Shown here: piece after piece, positions 35,493-48,309 of the stretch
Layout of the letters: every line of letters starts with the position of its first letter
Numbering within the stretch: position 1 is the first letter of the stretch
Source: Multifurca ochricompacta
Taxonomy: Eukaryota > Basidiomycota > Agaricomycetes > Russulales > Russulaceae
DNA: 64,000 bases
Assembly: GCA_022496185.1 (NCBI GenBank)
Contig: WTXG01000017.1
Span: 124,001 to 188,000, forward strand
Direction of reading: 5' to 3'
Position numbers and translations under genes: made by a program
The notes under the pieces: model-generated
The model's input: only the letters and a program-made list of their open reading frames with translations
Databases searched by the model: none
Told to the model about the DNA's origin: nothing

Positions 35493-37462
35493 GCGCATCA
35501 TATATTATACGACATTGATCTACTTTGGAGAGAGAGTGGAACCCCTTCGGAGCTGTTGGAGCTGTTGAGCTGATTAGGTTTGGTTGGTTGGTTGGTTGCA
35601 ACAGAGCGCAGCAAGGCTTACTCTTTCGGCCGAGCGACCGGCCTATTTACTCCGAGCTGTGGGTGTGACCCGTCCGTGCTCCCTGCATTATCCAATGAAT
35701 GAAAGGCTATGCTTTCATTGGGTTATTGAGGCTGGGACTGGGCTGTGCGGTTCGTTTGTGCCTGCCTTCGGCTCGTCAAATTAATTGGGTAGTACCACAA
35801 ACACCCAAAACCCCAAACTTAACGGGATGGATGATCATCAATTTATGACAATGATCTGACTTATGACAACTTCTAGGCAGGGCCGGGCCCCAAAAACCCA
35901 CCACCTAGAACCCGATGCTCGCACTGGGCACGCAACCGCCGCACGCACACAACGATCTAACTTGGCCACTGGCCACTGCCCCTTTTAATTTTGAGCTGCC
36001 CCCGCCACTGCTGCTACTGCTACTGCTACTGCTACTACTTGCTGCTGCGCCGGCGAACGACAAAAGTGTTACACCGGAGCTGACCCACTTTGTTGTTTCT
36101 ATTTGTTGTGATTGACATTGATTGCCTGTTCCTCTTCCCTTATCGTAAAGGCTCCACTTTTTCTTTGCCAAGCCAATGGTAGTTCGGCAAGTGGATACAT
36201 GGAATTATTAGCAAGCCAGACGGGACACACGAGTGTGGTGTCTCGTTAATTTTATCAGGAGGTAGACTTATATGAATATAGCAGGACAATTAAGAGAAAG
36301 AGGTTTCCGTATACATTATTATTTATTGTGGTACTGTACTACTTAACATGTAATTGTACATGTACTGCACACCTGGGTAGTCCTTTTGATCTGTCCATTG
36401 CAATCATTACGGATTCATGTAACGTATTATTTGGGGGGGAGGAGGTTGTTCGTAACACATGTATGGGCATTGTTCATGCAGGTGTGCGCGATCGTCGGGG
36501 TTGCACAGCTTGGTGTTGGAATGATCCCGGAACCTCACGTTTGCCTTGCTTTCAGGCGCCGCAAGCCGCAGCGATCAGAAAGTGGTTGTGGCATGGAGTC
36601 TGACGGGTGGCGGCACGGGTTTGCACCACGTGTTCGGGCGCGTCCGCGTCTCTTCCGACATTGTCTGTGATCTGTTCAGTTCAAATTGAGGCTCTGTTCA
36701 GTGTTCTGACTGTCGACCGACGAGAGCGGATCGGTGTGCCTTGCGCGCGCGCGCTCTTCCACGGGCCGTGAAACTCAACCTATGTAGGTAGGAAGTTTAC
36801 TTTAGGTGGTGTAGACATTTAGACGCGCTCAATGGAAGGGACAGGTCGTGTGGGTAATGAAATGTACGACTCTGGGAACTCAGAGTCAAAGGGTGTCACG
36901 TGTCGAACCTGATTGTGGGGTTGTGATTGTGGGCCTGACCATGGCCTGGCCAGGGGGGAGGGGGGGAAGGATGTATGATGTTTATGAATTATGATGAGGC
37001 GTTTCGGATTCGCGGATTTTGGACTCGAGAGGGGGGGAGGTCTGGAGCCTAGTCTGGAGAGATGATAGCGCAAAAATAACATCACACCATCACGGAAGGA
37101 TAGGATAACTATAGGGAATTCCGCATCTGCTCTAATGAATCTGGGGCCCGTTGAAGGATTAGTCGCTCCGCCGGGGATGCGGTCGGGTAAAGGCCGACCT
37201 TAGTAGAGGACGATGAGAGGGATAAACCCGGGCCGAGGATGTCGATTGTTAGTTTAAGGATCACTCGCTGATCGACATGATATTTCCCGGGTTTGCGGGT
37301 CCATAGGCGGGATTGAGGAAGGTTGGGGAATAATATGAGGATAATCGGAAGCGGTGGGTATGACAGGAATACGACAGTAAGAGAGGAAAGAAGGATACGG
37401 AGGGCGGGGTTTCGGAGACCGTGAATTGGAAGTAGGTAAGAGGGAACACTTGAGAGAGAAAG

Positions 37463-37515
37463 CGAGAGTAAGAGTAAGAGTAAGGAGTAAAGAGTAAAGA
37501 GTAAAGAGTAAGAGT
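37463..37515. repeat. GAGTAA/AGAGTAA tandem repeat
   Basis: Eight copies of a 6- to 7-bp purine-rich unit. Confidence 0.85.
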
Positions 37516-38084
37516 GATGGAGAGAGAGCTGATTGAGACGGGATCTGGATCTGGAAGGGTTCTACCCGTTGCCGACGTGGGAAAAGAGAGAGCCAAATTA
37601 TCGGACGGTTCGGTTCATTGGGACGCGTGGACGGGGGTGTTCGGGGTCCATTCATGTTGGTTTCTCGGTTGAGATCTAAGGTTTGGGATTTGGCCGATAT
37701 AGATGAGTTATGGGATGGGTGGAAATAGGAACGAATGTGTGGTTTAACGTGAAGATGAAAGGGAAGGGAAAGATCAATAACCATTCATGGGGCTAGGTCA
37801 GGTAATAATAATGAAAGGCGGATACCGGTATAGGATAGTGACCGGTTTGCTTTGTGTAAGTAGGGAGGAGGGGGGAAAAGGAAAGGAAAAGAGAACCAGA
37901 TAGAGGTGAGTGAGCTAAGCTGTGCGATTAAACTGAGGCCGAAAGGGGAATGATCGGACCGGGAACTGGATTAATACAAATACGATTCGGGTCGCGGGGA
38001 GGGGGAGGGGGGACGAGCGAAGGGGGAACAGGAGAGCGTGTAGTCCACCGTGCACACATATATTCTATCTATATATTATATACT

Positions 38085-38228
38085 TTCCTTACCTCTTCCA
38101 CTTCCCTCTTCCTCATACTCCTACTTTCCTCGTACTCCTCTTCCTCCTACTTTCCTTCTACTCCTCTTCCTCCTCCCTCCTCCCCTTCATCATCCTCATC
38201 ATCATCATCCTCATCAATATTCACTCTA
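38085..38228 (+). promoter_or_regulatory. Pyrimidine-rich leader of the Sfp1-like gene
   Basis: A strongly strand-biased C/T tract of roughly 140 bp (CCT and TCC repeats) ends a few bases before the ATG at 38234. Such CT boxes are common just upstream of well-expressed fungal genes. Confidence 0.5.
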
Positions 38229-38233
38229 CATCC

Positions 38234-40276
38234 ATGGCTCAACCTCAACCCATCATTCAACCTACCTTTCAAGACGACCGCCCCATCGCTTCCCCTTCCT
38301 TCTCCTCCTCTGTTAACAACGGTTCTTTCAACCCTGCCTCCTACACACGATCTTTCTTCGGTTCTCCCATCTCATGGCGCCCTGGCTCTTTCGGTAACCG
38401 TTACTTTCCAGGTTCATCTCCAAGTCAACTCCTTGGCCCATTAGAGTACGTACCGTCATCCCTTCTCTATCTCCTCGCCTTCCCTTTCCCGTCTCCGTCT
38501 CCCTCTGTCTCCCTCTATCTCCAACTGTTCCTAATTCTCCCCCCTCTTCAGTCCTACCGACCTCCGAGGTGCAGGAAAGATATCTTCTTCTATAGAATCA
38601 GACAGAGGTTCTATTCTCAACGCTCTCTCCGCTATGGAACGCGAAGACGAGTTGGTAAGTACCACTTCATGTCCTCTACCTCTTATGGCCGTTGCTAAGC
38701 GATCGATCACTTTCCCTCAAAAGTGTCGCAACTACACATGTTGTGGTCTTAACCTTCAAGACTTACACGCACTGGTAGAGCACTTTGAGGAATGCCACGT
38801 CGTTGTCGTCGATCCCTGTTCTCAACCAGTAACTAACCAACTCTACCCGAATAATTTCCCCCCACCTCCCCCAACCCCAAGTTCGAATCATACCTCCCTC
38901 AATCGGCTCAGGTTTCTCGGCCACAGCATCATCACCAACATCAGCTACAGCAGCTGCAGCTGCAACAACAACAACAGCAGCAGCAGGGTCCATTCGACCC
39001 TGATGATATGGAGCTTGATCTTGACTCATCTCCCGCTTCCTCATCCGCTTCCTCCCCTCCTCTCACCCCTGTAACAACTCCATTGGTACCCTACACTACT
39101 CAGCGTGCGTTCGCCAGCACGTCATATACTCCATTGTCTCTTTCCCAGCCTCCTTCTGCATGTCCTTCTCCTGTTTCTGCTTTTGAAACCGCCACCGTCC
39201 TCCCGTCACGGGCATCGGGGTCCACCATTTCATCTTTCCCCCAATTACAGCACGACTCCTTCAACCCCTACTCGACCTACTCCGATTATGGTGCCAACCC
39301 GTCACCGCTGCATGGTGCCCAAGACGCTGCAAGTACTTCCAGCAGTCAACCTGGCAGTCCATACGGTTGCGTTCCTCCCACGCTCCTGTATAGCTCAAAC
39401 TCCACTACTCCTGCCAACACACCATCCAGCTCGCGCGTGGCATCTCCTGTGGCTGCGCAGGGGCAGACGCAGGCGTCGTATCACCCTCTCTCAGCACACG
39501 CGTCTACATCTACTTCTGGTTCACCTTCCACGTCCCCTTCACCAACCTCCACCCCGCGTGCCAGCACCACTCTCTCCCGTCCCGCCTCTTCTCTCCTCCT
39601 TTCGAAGCCATTCCGCTGTCCAAAAGCAAACTGCAACAAGTCTTATAAGCAGGCGAATGGCCTCAAGTACCATATGACGCACGGCTCGTGCAATTTCGCT
39701 CCACCAAAGGACTTGGAGGCGTTGCAAGCCCTCCTTGCCGAGAAGGGCGTCGTGGTGAATGGGAACGATCGTTCAGGGGTGCAAATCACCGAAGGGGAAC
39801 TACGTGAGGTGGAGCGTGAGGCAGAGCGTCGTCTGCGTCCTTTTGCCTGTGGTGTCGGCGATTGTCAGCGGCGATACAAGAATATGAACGGCCTTCGTAC
39901 GTCCTTTACTCTCGTGATCTCTTAGATCCTCATTTAGACTGATATTGATTGATGTGCAGGGTACCACTATCAACATTCGGGTGACCATGGTGCAATCGGG
40001 CTCCGATTACTGGCATCAGGACAACACGAATGCTTGCAGCATTCCAAGTCAGCCGCCGCAACACGCCAATCAACACCTGCGCACAGTGCTACGCCTGGAG
40101 GAGCTGTATCACTACTACCATCACCACCAGCAAAACCAGCTGCACCACAATCGTGGCATTACGCGGCGAGCTACACCAGCCAGCAACCGTATTCGTCGCA
40201 GGCGTACTCAACGCAGGCGTATCATCCGCAGCAGTACGCCGGCCAACAAGTGCCCATTCAGCAACTACAGTTCTGA
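38234..40276 (+). CDS. Sfp1-like C2H2 transcription regulator
   Basis: Five exons: 38234-38445, 38552-38654, 38724-38828, 38882-39896 and 39960-40276, giving 583 residues. Yeast Sfp1 works downstream of TOR to control ribosome biogenesis and cell size; a like role here is inferred. The N-terminal finger (residues 106-130, CRNYTCCGLNLQDLHALVEH and onward) has the Sfp1-type CCHH spacing. A glutamine run (about 170-177) and a long Ser/Pro-rich linker follow. Two C-terminal fingers come last: KPFRCPKANCNKSYKQANGL at about 382 and RPFACGVGDCQRRYKNMNGL at about 459. The tail is rich in Gln/Tyr/Ala (QPYSSQAYSTQAYHPQQY). The acceptor of exon 3 could instead be at 38699, adding eight residues; 38723 was chosen because it leaves a normal branch site. 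Confidence 0.88.
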
Positions 40277-43200
40277 AGTGGTCCAGGCAAAAAGTATCAT
40301 CTCGACTCACTTGCATTAATCCTATCACGTACATGCATGCACATTTTCACGTCTACACGTCTCCCTTTTTACCCTTGCTGACGCTTTTTTTTTTCCCTTT
40401 TTTTTTTTTTTTTCTTTTGTCTTTTTACCCACCCCTCCCTCTTTCCCTACTAATCTTTCTACTCATGTATTGTGTTGTCCGTCGTTTCATTGACTACGTA
40501 CTGCAAAATTACTTGTACATACAGAGCGTGTCATTGTGCTTCACTTTCTCCTCTTCCTGTACTTGTGGGTACAGGGGGGAGGGGGGGGGAGAGATGCATG
40601 GGTGACGCAATTACTAGTAGTAGTACTACTATGGATGCTACGTGAGAGTGGACGATGATGGGTGAGGAGTTGGATATGACTCCACCAATTGACAATCGGT
40701 CGACGCACAGGCTTATCGTTTTTGTACAATTACCCAATGTACATAGAACGCAATTCCCATACGCCGGCTTACAAGCGTGCCCGTGCATCCCGGATTATTG
40801 CTGCCGAATAACGTACTGTACATACAAGGTACAACAAGTACCAACCAACTACCAACTACTACCCAACTACCACTTTTTGTTTTTTTTATATTTATGGTCA
40901 TGTTTATATGTATTAGTTTGTTATGGGACTTTAACTCCATTCTACCTTACTCAACTCAACATGAAACACATGAACACACACATGAACACAGCCATCGCCA
41001 CCGTATTCGCGTTGTCTCCTTCGATGGAAATGGAATATGGGACTTGCTGCGGAGGAGGGGAAGGATTATATTATTTTGTACTTTTTTCTTTAAAGAGGGT
41101 GCGAGAAATAGACACGCATGTCCGCGGGGGGTGAAGGTAATTTATATACTTCTTGTTGTTGTAAAGTAGTACCTACTACTGTACATTGGTTAAAAGCGAT
41201 AATACGTCAGTCATCATCGTCATCGTCATCGTCATCGTCATATAGGTTTTTGTTTTTTTTTTTTAAAGTCGGGGTGTGCCAAAAAGTGGCAAAAAGGGCA
41301 AAATAGAAAAACAAGTAAGCGTAAGCTTATTAGCTATTTAACTTTTTTTTGCTTTCGTTATTTATTACTTCGTTTTTTTTTTTTTTTCTGGGGAGAGATC
41401 CAACCCATCATCATCATCATCATCATCGATGATCGCTCGGTCGGGAGCCAGGGAGGGAGGAGGGAAGGGGGGGGGGGAAATAATTCTGTCCATTCGTTCA
41501 CGATATCCATCCCGTCGTGAGTAAGTAAAGGGGTGTGGGTGGTTTGGCTTCTTTGATATATTGATGATATTTTTGACTTTTGTCTTCGCTTTATGGCCCC
41601 TTTGGCCGCCTTGCTGCCCTGTTGTTTTTTTTTTTTTCGGAAGTGGCTGGCGCTACACTTGTTATTATTTCATCAAACGTTCGGAAAGAGGTTGTTGTTG
41701 TTGTTGTTTTGTTGTTGTTGTTACCTTCGCGGGGCTCACACTCAAAATAAAATCACGCAGCTACAACACAATAGGTACCGTACCGTTTAGAAAAACCTTG
41801 AAGGTTAATTATGCGATGTGTTGTTGGGGGGGGGGGGGGTATGATGTTATGCGATGAAAAAATTTGGACAACAACGAAACAAACAGATGCGACGATTGTG
41901 CGCATACTTTCGAAACGAGATGATATCTTAGTTATCAAGATTTTTTATATTGAAGCGAGCCGGGGGGGGGGGGGGTGGGGGGAGGAGGATAAAATTAGGT
42001 ATCCAAGTCCAACTTTATCCTTTTACCTTTTACCAATGGATTAGGAAAAGGAAGGGATAGGGATAAAACGAAAGAACGGGTAACTTTGGTATGATATGAA
42101 GAATTGGAATATACGATTGGCTTTTACCTTGTGTGTGTGTACGCGTGGTGACACCGATAAACCTTCTTTCCCTCTCTCACTTAGTTCTTCTTCCCCACAT
42201 CAGGAGGGAGGATTGGTTTACTTGTGCGTCCCTGCACCAGTAACGCGTGCAACTCACGATTTACAACACACACACACACACAGATCCGCGCGTTAGATAT
42301 AATGCATTCACAATGATAATAAAAAAGGTGGTAGCACGCGGGAAGTAACGCACCATAACAGTACGTACACCAATACACAAAATGAAAGTGTACAGATACC
42401 GTCGCACAACACACACACACGCTTGCCCAGTGCGGTCATGGAAAAGATTCACAAAGCAAGGGTTAATGTGGCATGGCGTGGTGCGTTTGTATCGCATCGC
42501 ACCGATTTCGCCATACGCATCTGAGGAGAAAAAAAAAAAAAAGGGTTTCCTCCCATCAGCAACGAGGACCGACAAGCTCTGGACTGTTGTCACGTGCGTC
42601 TGTAGATTACAGAATAGAGACCCGTTTTCACTTTGCGTGGCGTGAGCAGCATTAAAGCCGATCGCGCTACCGTAAAGCAGATGAAATGGAAAGGGAGGGG
42701 GAAAAAAAAAGGGGGGGGAAGGGGGCGTGAGTGTTGCATATCACGCCAAACCAACGGGGATTTTTTTCAAACTCAAGCCACCAAGTGTCATAGACTTTTC
42801 TGGAAGTAATCATGAGGACAACGGGGAAAAGAAAAAAGCGCACAAAGCAGCAACAACAGATGACGACGACGACGACGACGACGACGACCGGGGCAAGGGG
42901 AGGGAGTGGTGGCGGACACAAAGTGATGGTTCCAGTTGGGACCCCGGCAACTGCGGCAGGGAGACAATATGGGCACATATTGATTGGGTGGATTCATTTC
43001 ACACCCGCACGCCGCACACCGAGAGAGATATGCACACACCATACGCGCAAAAAGGACAAAGTTTGCTTTGGGGAGAGAGAATGGACTGAGATCCACGCAA
43101 GCGGATCCGAGGGAGAGGTGCACCGCGCCGCGGGTTGCCGGGGAAAGGAAAAAACCAACTGCGCGTACCATGTGCGCTCGCCACGTGGACTTAACGCCGA

Positions 43201-46113
43201 CGGGGCGCCGAAGGGCCCATTTGACCAACAAGCCAACGCCAATATCTCGTTCATCCAATGAACCCTTGGCCTGGCGGCAGCGGGGGTGCTAAAAAGAAAA
43301 AAAACTGCATTTGTCCTTGGTTGAAATGTTGCGATGGTCGGGATAGGAAACCAACGAATAAGACAGACAAGCGCCGCGTTTCGTGTGCAATGACATATAG
43401 ACAGCAACGTTCGAAACGAAAAATCCAGGCGCGCGTACGAGACAGAGAGGGAGAGAAAGTGTGAAAGAGTGCGGATGGAAACGAGGCAAAGCGAACAAGA
43501 CGAGAACGAAACCTGGTTGGATGGGAGCTTTAGTGAGCGACAGCTCGGAGAACGTCAGTTCGTCGTTACCCCCATCGGTGACTGTTGTTGCACGCCAGAA
43601 TATTACGTTTTACGTTCTTGTTCAAGGTTCACCTTCACAGGGGATCGGACCCCAATTGCCTCCGTCCTCTTGACCCTTCACTCGGCGGCTCTTACCATCC
43701 AAGCCATCTGTCTGCTAGAACTGTTCATTCCCGCTTAGAGACGCCCATCACTTCTCAGATAAGCCCCATGCTAACGCAGATACAGTTCTCCTTCCGATCG
43801 ACGCACTCGTGTGAAGTTTATGAAGAAGTTTCGGGAAAGAAGGCGGGAGGTGGTGGTTTTTCTCGTTGTCGAATGAAATGCTGAAACTTCCGAAGTTGCT
43901 CCAGGCAAGCGCGCTCGTCGGATGCTTACGATGGAGATGTGTAAGCAGAAACAGAACAACAGGAAGAGGATAGAATCAGTACGGGATCACTTTTTTCCGT
44001 GAAGAATCCCGAGAGGGGATGAGATGGACGAGGCCAAGCGGGAGGATGAGGTGATCAAGAAGCAAGCGCGTGAGTAGGAGAGGACGAACCTAATGGGGCG
44101 CACGGGCAGTGTAAGACGGAGATGAGGGGGTGATGGAGCGGCGACATGGCGTGGCATGGCATGGAACCTGGCGCACGGGTGTCTGTCACGTCCCGCCTCA
44201 TCCGGGTGACGAGAGAGAGGTGATGATGATAGGTGATGCATCATGTTGCCACGTACTCATGTGCCAAGTACCACGCGCATTCACACGGAAGAAGTGGGGC
44301 TAGCTCGTGGCAGTGCAGAGGAGCAAGGAAGAGGCTGAGAGTTATCGCGCAGTCTGTGGCCCTTGCACAGCACCGGGGGAGAGGAATGAGAAGAAGGGGA
44401 TGCGATCAGCCATAGCCGCACAGCCTCAAGTGGCTGTGTGAACTGAGAAGCCACAAGCGTGCAGATACCGTATGGATGCGGGCATCCATAATCGATATGC
44501 CGCGATGTACCAGGGGCGTTTGAGTGAATATAGTAGTACGTATTCCGCGCTTCGCGAGGCAGCTCAGCTGATTGGTTCGGACGCACTCGAACGGCGGTGG
44601 TATCCCGGGTCCCTCCAGACAGGCGCACGCGAGACGCACGTTACCCCTTCCCACTCCCCAGCAAAGAGGCAAGTGGACCGACCGGTGACTGCGGAGATGA
44701 AGGAACTGAGACGGTGCATACAAAAGTAGCCGTGATCCCGCACGGAACATATGAACTGTGTAGGAGGTCTACATCCTACCATCAATCCAGAATATTAATA
44801 TGTATCCCGTGAAAGCCGAGCAAAAAACAAAAAACGGGCCGCTACGACGCCAGCCAGTAATAGGGGCCTCCGGTGTGAGTATGTGAAGACATCTGTTTGG
44901 AAAGGATCCGGTGACGGTGACAGACGGGACACACGTTTGGACGCAGATATATCCCCAATGGAAGCCCAAGAGAGGATGATAAAGAAAAAAAGAGACAGGT
45001 CTAGCCGCGCGCCTCCACCTCGTAAAATAACAGTTGTTGGATTATAGAAAGACGCGCGTTACCAGTGAAGGAGCAGAAGCATATCGGAGGCAATTTGATC
45101 AGGTGGGGTAACCACGAGAGTAACACAAAGCGCCTGATGAAAAACAAAAATTCTAACAAGTGAGGGAACATGATGTGGGGATTCAGAGAGGGGGCTAAGT
45201 GCTCTCAATAGCCAGAGGCGGGTTCATAAAGGCTTTAAAAAATTGATGAAAAAAATTTCAAGAACCTTTGTCGCAACTCGGTGCTGTAGCGTACTTGCCT
45301 TTTCTAGAATACTTTCCCACAATCAGATGTCGGCGAGCGAGCGCGAGCGCCTCGAGTTGTGTGTTTGTTTGTTTGTATTGTGTGTGATAGAAAGTGGCGG
45401 CTTTGAATCCAATCCCTTGGGCTTGGGCTTTTGGGAGGGATGATTGGGGGGGGGTCAAAACTAACCTATAAGGGTTTTTACACCTTACCCAAGAATTTCA
45501 AGATGATGCCGTTTCCCCTTCTTGTTATTATTTCTTGATGGGTTCCTCAGCTTCGAGGTGTGATCAATTCTCTTCTCGGCTAATATCTAGACATCTCCCT
45601 TTGAAGAGGGTCTCGAGACCAGTAAATGCTCAGGTTCAGCTCTGACCGAATGGCCCGAATCGACTAATTTTTCCCGACAATGGTGAACCCTTTAATATCG
45701 CAAGGTTTCCATCAGAAGACGGACGAATAGATGAATGCTTTTCCTTCTTGCCCGGCTCATAGTGTGGGTCAACGCCACATACCGGACTCAAGCTGTCGGT
45801 GTCGGCGATCTAATCAAGTCCAGACAACCACGTGCAGTCATTATCTCCTCCCGCTGGAGACGTACCTCCAATATCGCTCTGGGCATTCTGGGCATTTTAC
45901 GATAATCAGAGTTGACCCTGGTTACCTGCCCACAATGAATGCCGGCCAGGGGCATCTTAGGTCGGAGGTTCAAGTTTGGCAGGGCAGGGGAGCTCAGGGG
46001 AGCTCGGGTACAATACGGTACTTCCGGTCCGGTGAATCATTCAATGTGTCCTGGGGCCACAGCCTATCTATGTCCCATTATCTATGTCCTGACCGCTCTC
46101 TGCATCTTCCATC
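40277..46113. other. Gene-free, repeat-rich DNA
   Basis: No supported gene. There are CGTCAT (41211-41242), GTT (41691-41722) and ACG (42861-42888) repeats, long T runs (40385-40415) and poly-G runs at 41467-41477, 41826-41839 and 41962-41975. From about 43.4 kb on, the sequence is less repetitive, but reading frames stay short and unconvincing. The last few hundred bases may hold the promoter or an unrecognised first exon of the EamA gene. Confidence 0.5.
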
Positions 46114-47916
46114 ATGACCACCGCGCGCTCTGCATATATCCCTTACTCCAGATGTGCCATCTTTCCATCCTTCTGGAATGTCTATGGCTACAGATATGTT
46201 GCCGGAGTCGCATCCCACGCCCACGCACAAGCTACTACAAACTGTCTCCAAATGTTGTGGTTTATCACGGCCTCCGTATCCGCATTCCTTGACGATAATG
46301 CCGGGTTGATGCTTGTTGGCGCCTCTCAGTTCTTCTTGTCCGCTATGTATGTCTCCGTGAAGATACTCAACAGTCTGGACAAGCCCGTACCGACCCTGGA
46401 GGTGCGTAATCCTTAAACCCATGTCGACTGACTCAAAACGATCGCTATCTTCCCAGCTGATATGGGTCCGAATGGTATGTCCCCAATGCGTCATTGCATG
46501 ACATGAGACGCTGAAAGCATCCAGGTCTTTACGTACATCTGCTCAATCGCGTACATGTGTGTTCCTCTGGCATAGTCTTCAATTCGTTACTAATTTTTAT
46601 TAGGTATTGGCGCAAAATTCCAGACCCACTACTAGGTCCAAAGGGTCTACGGCTTTTGCTCGTCCTTCGGGCTTTATGGGGTGTGTGTGTATAGTGTGTG
46701 TTTTGCTAATACTACTCATCGTCGCTACAGGTTCTTCGGTCTTTCCGGAATGTATTTTTCGTTGCAACACTTATCATTGTCGGATGCAATGGTACTGTCA
46801 TATCTCGCGCCTATTCTCACTGGCTTCTCCGGAGCAATATTCCTTAAAGAGTCTCTTTCTCTCAAGGATGTGCTTGCAGGATGTGCGAGTTTCTAACGAT
46901 ACTCGCCGCCGATATCGCCATTTACAAAAACATAGTTGCAGCTTCTTCGGAGTCATCTTGATTTCCAGGCCTCGATTTCTTTTCGGTGGTTTACATCTCA
47001 TTCGAAGTGTTGACAACATACCAGCGGATCAATCTGAAATAGCGACACCAGAACAACGAATGCTATCCATTATGTCAGGGGGACCTCATTTGCCGTAGCT
47101 TGATATTCGTTCATCTCATCTTCATCTTATTACCCAGCGCAGCTCTGATTGGTGTCCTGGGAGCAACTGGCGCTTGTAAGTCTCCTTTCCGTTACCCGCA
47201 TTGGCGTTTGTGTGCGCACCAGTTGTGCTACTTCCACAGACACATGCCTCCGTGCCATTGGAAAACGAGCGCACACGATCCATTCTCTTACCTTCTTTTC
47301 TTCGCAATGTATACTAGCTTCCACAATCGGGTACTTCTTATACTTTCGTTTATTATTGTGGACTCTCAACGGCCATTCCAGCATGATAATATTCAAGATT
47401 CCACCAGTCATACCTATGCGCGTTTCATGGATTGCCATGCTACTTCTCATCGGGATATTTGGCTTTATCGCGCAGGTGTGTCCATTAGCACATCTCTTTC
47501 TCATGTGTCTGTCCTAAGACCTCTGCAAACATGAAGATACTTTTGACTATGGGATTTCAGCGTGAGACGGCTGCGCGTGGCACTCTTGCCCTTTACACCG
47601 GGGCATGTCTTCTGCCTTACACAGTCTTTGAATGCAAGTCTCAACTGTGTTACCCCGATAGGTTGTCTTCGCTCTTGCATTCGAGCGCACCATCTTCCAT
47701 ACATCACCGTCTTCGTTCTCGATAGCTGGCACAGCGGTCATTATTGGCTCTGCTATCTATACCACGGTACTTTTTTCTAAATCCCATTGTTTTAGCAGTC
47801 ATCTCATACCTTTATAGGTGACAAAGAAAAGGCCTGCTAGAGAACCTGTCGCTGCCGATGACGCCCTTGAAAGCCCTCTGCTTGCTCTCGATCGAGAAGG
47901 TAGCCCAGAACCATGA
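46114..47916 (+). CDS. EamA/DMT-family (SLC35G-like) membrane transporter
   Basis: Drug/metabolite-transporter family protein with about ten membrane spans and two EamA repeats; the substrate is unknown. Exons: 46114-46401, 46457-46474 (18 bp), 46525-46556, 46604-about 46684, 46731-about 46890, about 46942-47073, 47138-47175, 47240-47330, 47382-47475, 47537-47602, 47662-47766 and 47818-47916. Family blocks are ASQFFLSAMYVSVKILNSLD, AYMYWRKIPDPLLGPKG, LSLSDAMVLSYLAPILTGFS, ALIGVLGATGA, IGKRAHTIHSLTFFSSQ and GFQRETAARGTLALYTG. Intron 10 seems to use a GC donor at 47603. The donor of exon 4 is ambiguous in a GT run. The join near 46890-46942 is one base off in every model I tried, so a frameshift is possible. 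The N-terminus is tentative. Confidence 0.68.
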
Positions 47917-48309
47917 TGAAATATCGCGACTTTCTGGTCAGCCGTGGCCTTGGGCCTTGGACTACCATGATCGAACCATCACAACGCATCGCAACAATTC
48001 ATAGATTTACAGTGTCCCGCCAGCACAAAAGGATGACGTCAAGTAGATTAGAGCTGTGAATTCCAAAAGAGTGATTATAGACCAAGCAGACTGAGCTTCA
48101 TGATGCAAGGCGCTTTCGAAAGTTGGCACGGTCTCATCAATACTCGTTCATTGTAAACCTGGGGTTATCGCACCGCTCCATCACGGCTGCCGCACGCACG
48201 GTATATGCCATAAAGACACGAAATGCACTGTTCTCCCTTGATCTCGAGACAGCTATGGAGTGTCTGCTTGTGCTGGATGAATGAAGGACCACCACTGCGG
48301 TAGCCCATT

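Larger units (their letters stand above)
21279..38233. other. About 17 kb of gene-free, repeat-rich DNA
   Basis: No reading frame here looks like a protein on either strand: open stretches are short, cross-frame and largely encode repeats. The DNA is packed with microsatellites. Among them are AGC 22301-22325, TGTC/TATC 23130-23167, AAAGG near 23615-23640, GGAAAT near 24266-24292, CAT 25390-25413, AACT 30502-30531, CT 31656-31681, AGT 32862-32911, ATC 33569-33613, ATAC 35447-35492 and AGTAA types 37463-37515. Twelve runs of 11-15 G or C occur between 27.0 and 35 kb. The last 150 bp are the CT-rich leader of the Sfp1-like gene. I cannot exclude non-coding RNAs. Confidence 0.6.

Noticed and set aside
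37254..37784. 176-codon minus-strand frame upstream of the Sfp1-like gene
   Set aside because: It is produced by purine-rich tandem repeats (GAGTAA units) read in reverse as Leu/Ser/Tyr runs.
22301..42888. Regularly repeated short units that could suggest a CRISPR array
   Set aside because: All are plain microsatellites without spacers, and the genome is eukaryotic.
42788..43258. Overlapping open frames of 120-156 codons on both strands
   Set aside because: They overlap on opposite strands, start in a GAC/GTC repeat and poly-G DNA, and have no conserved motif.
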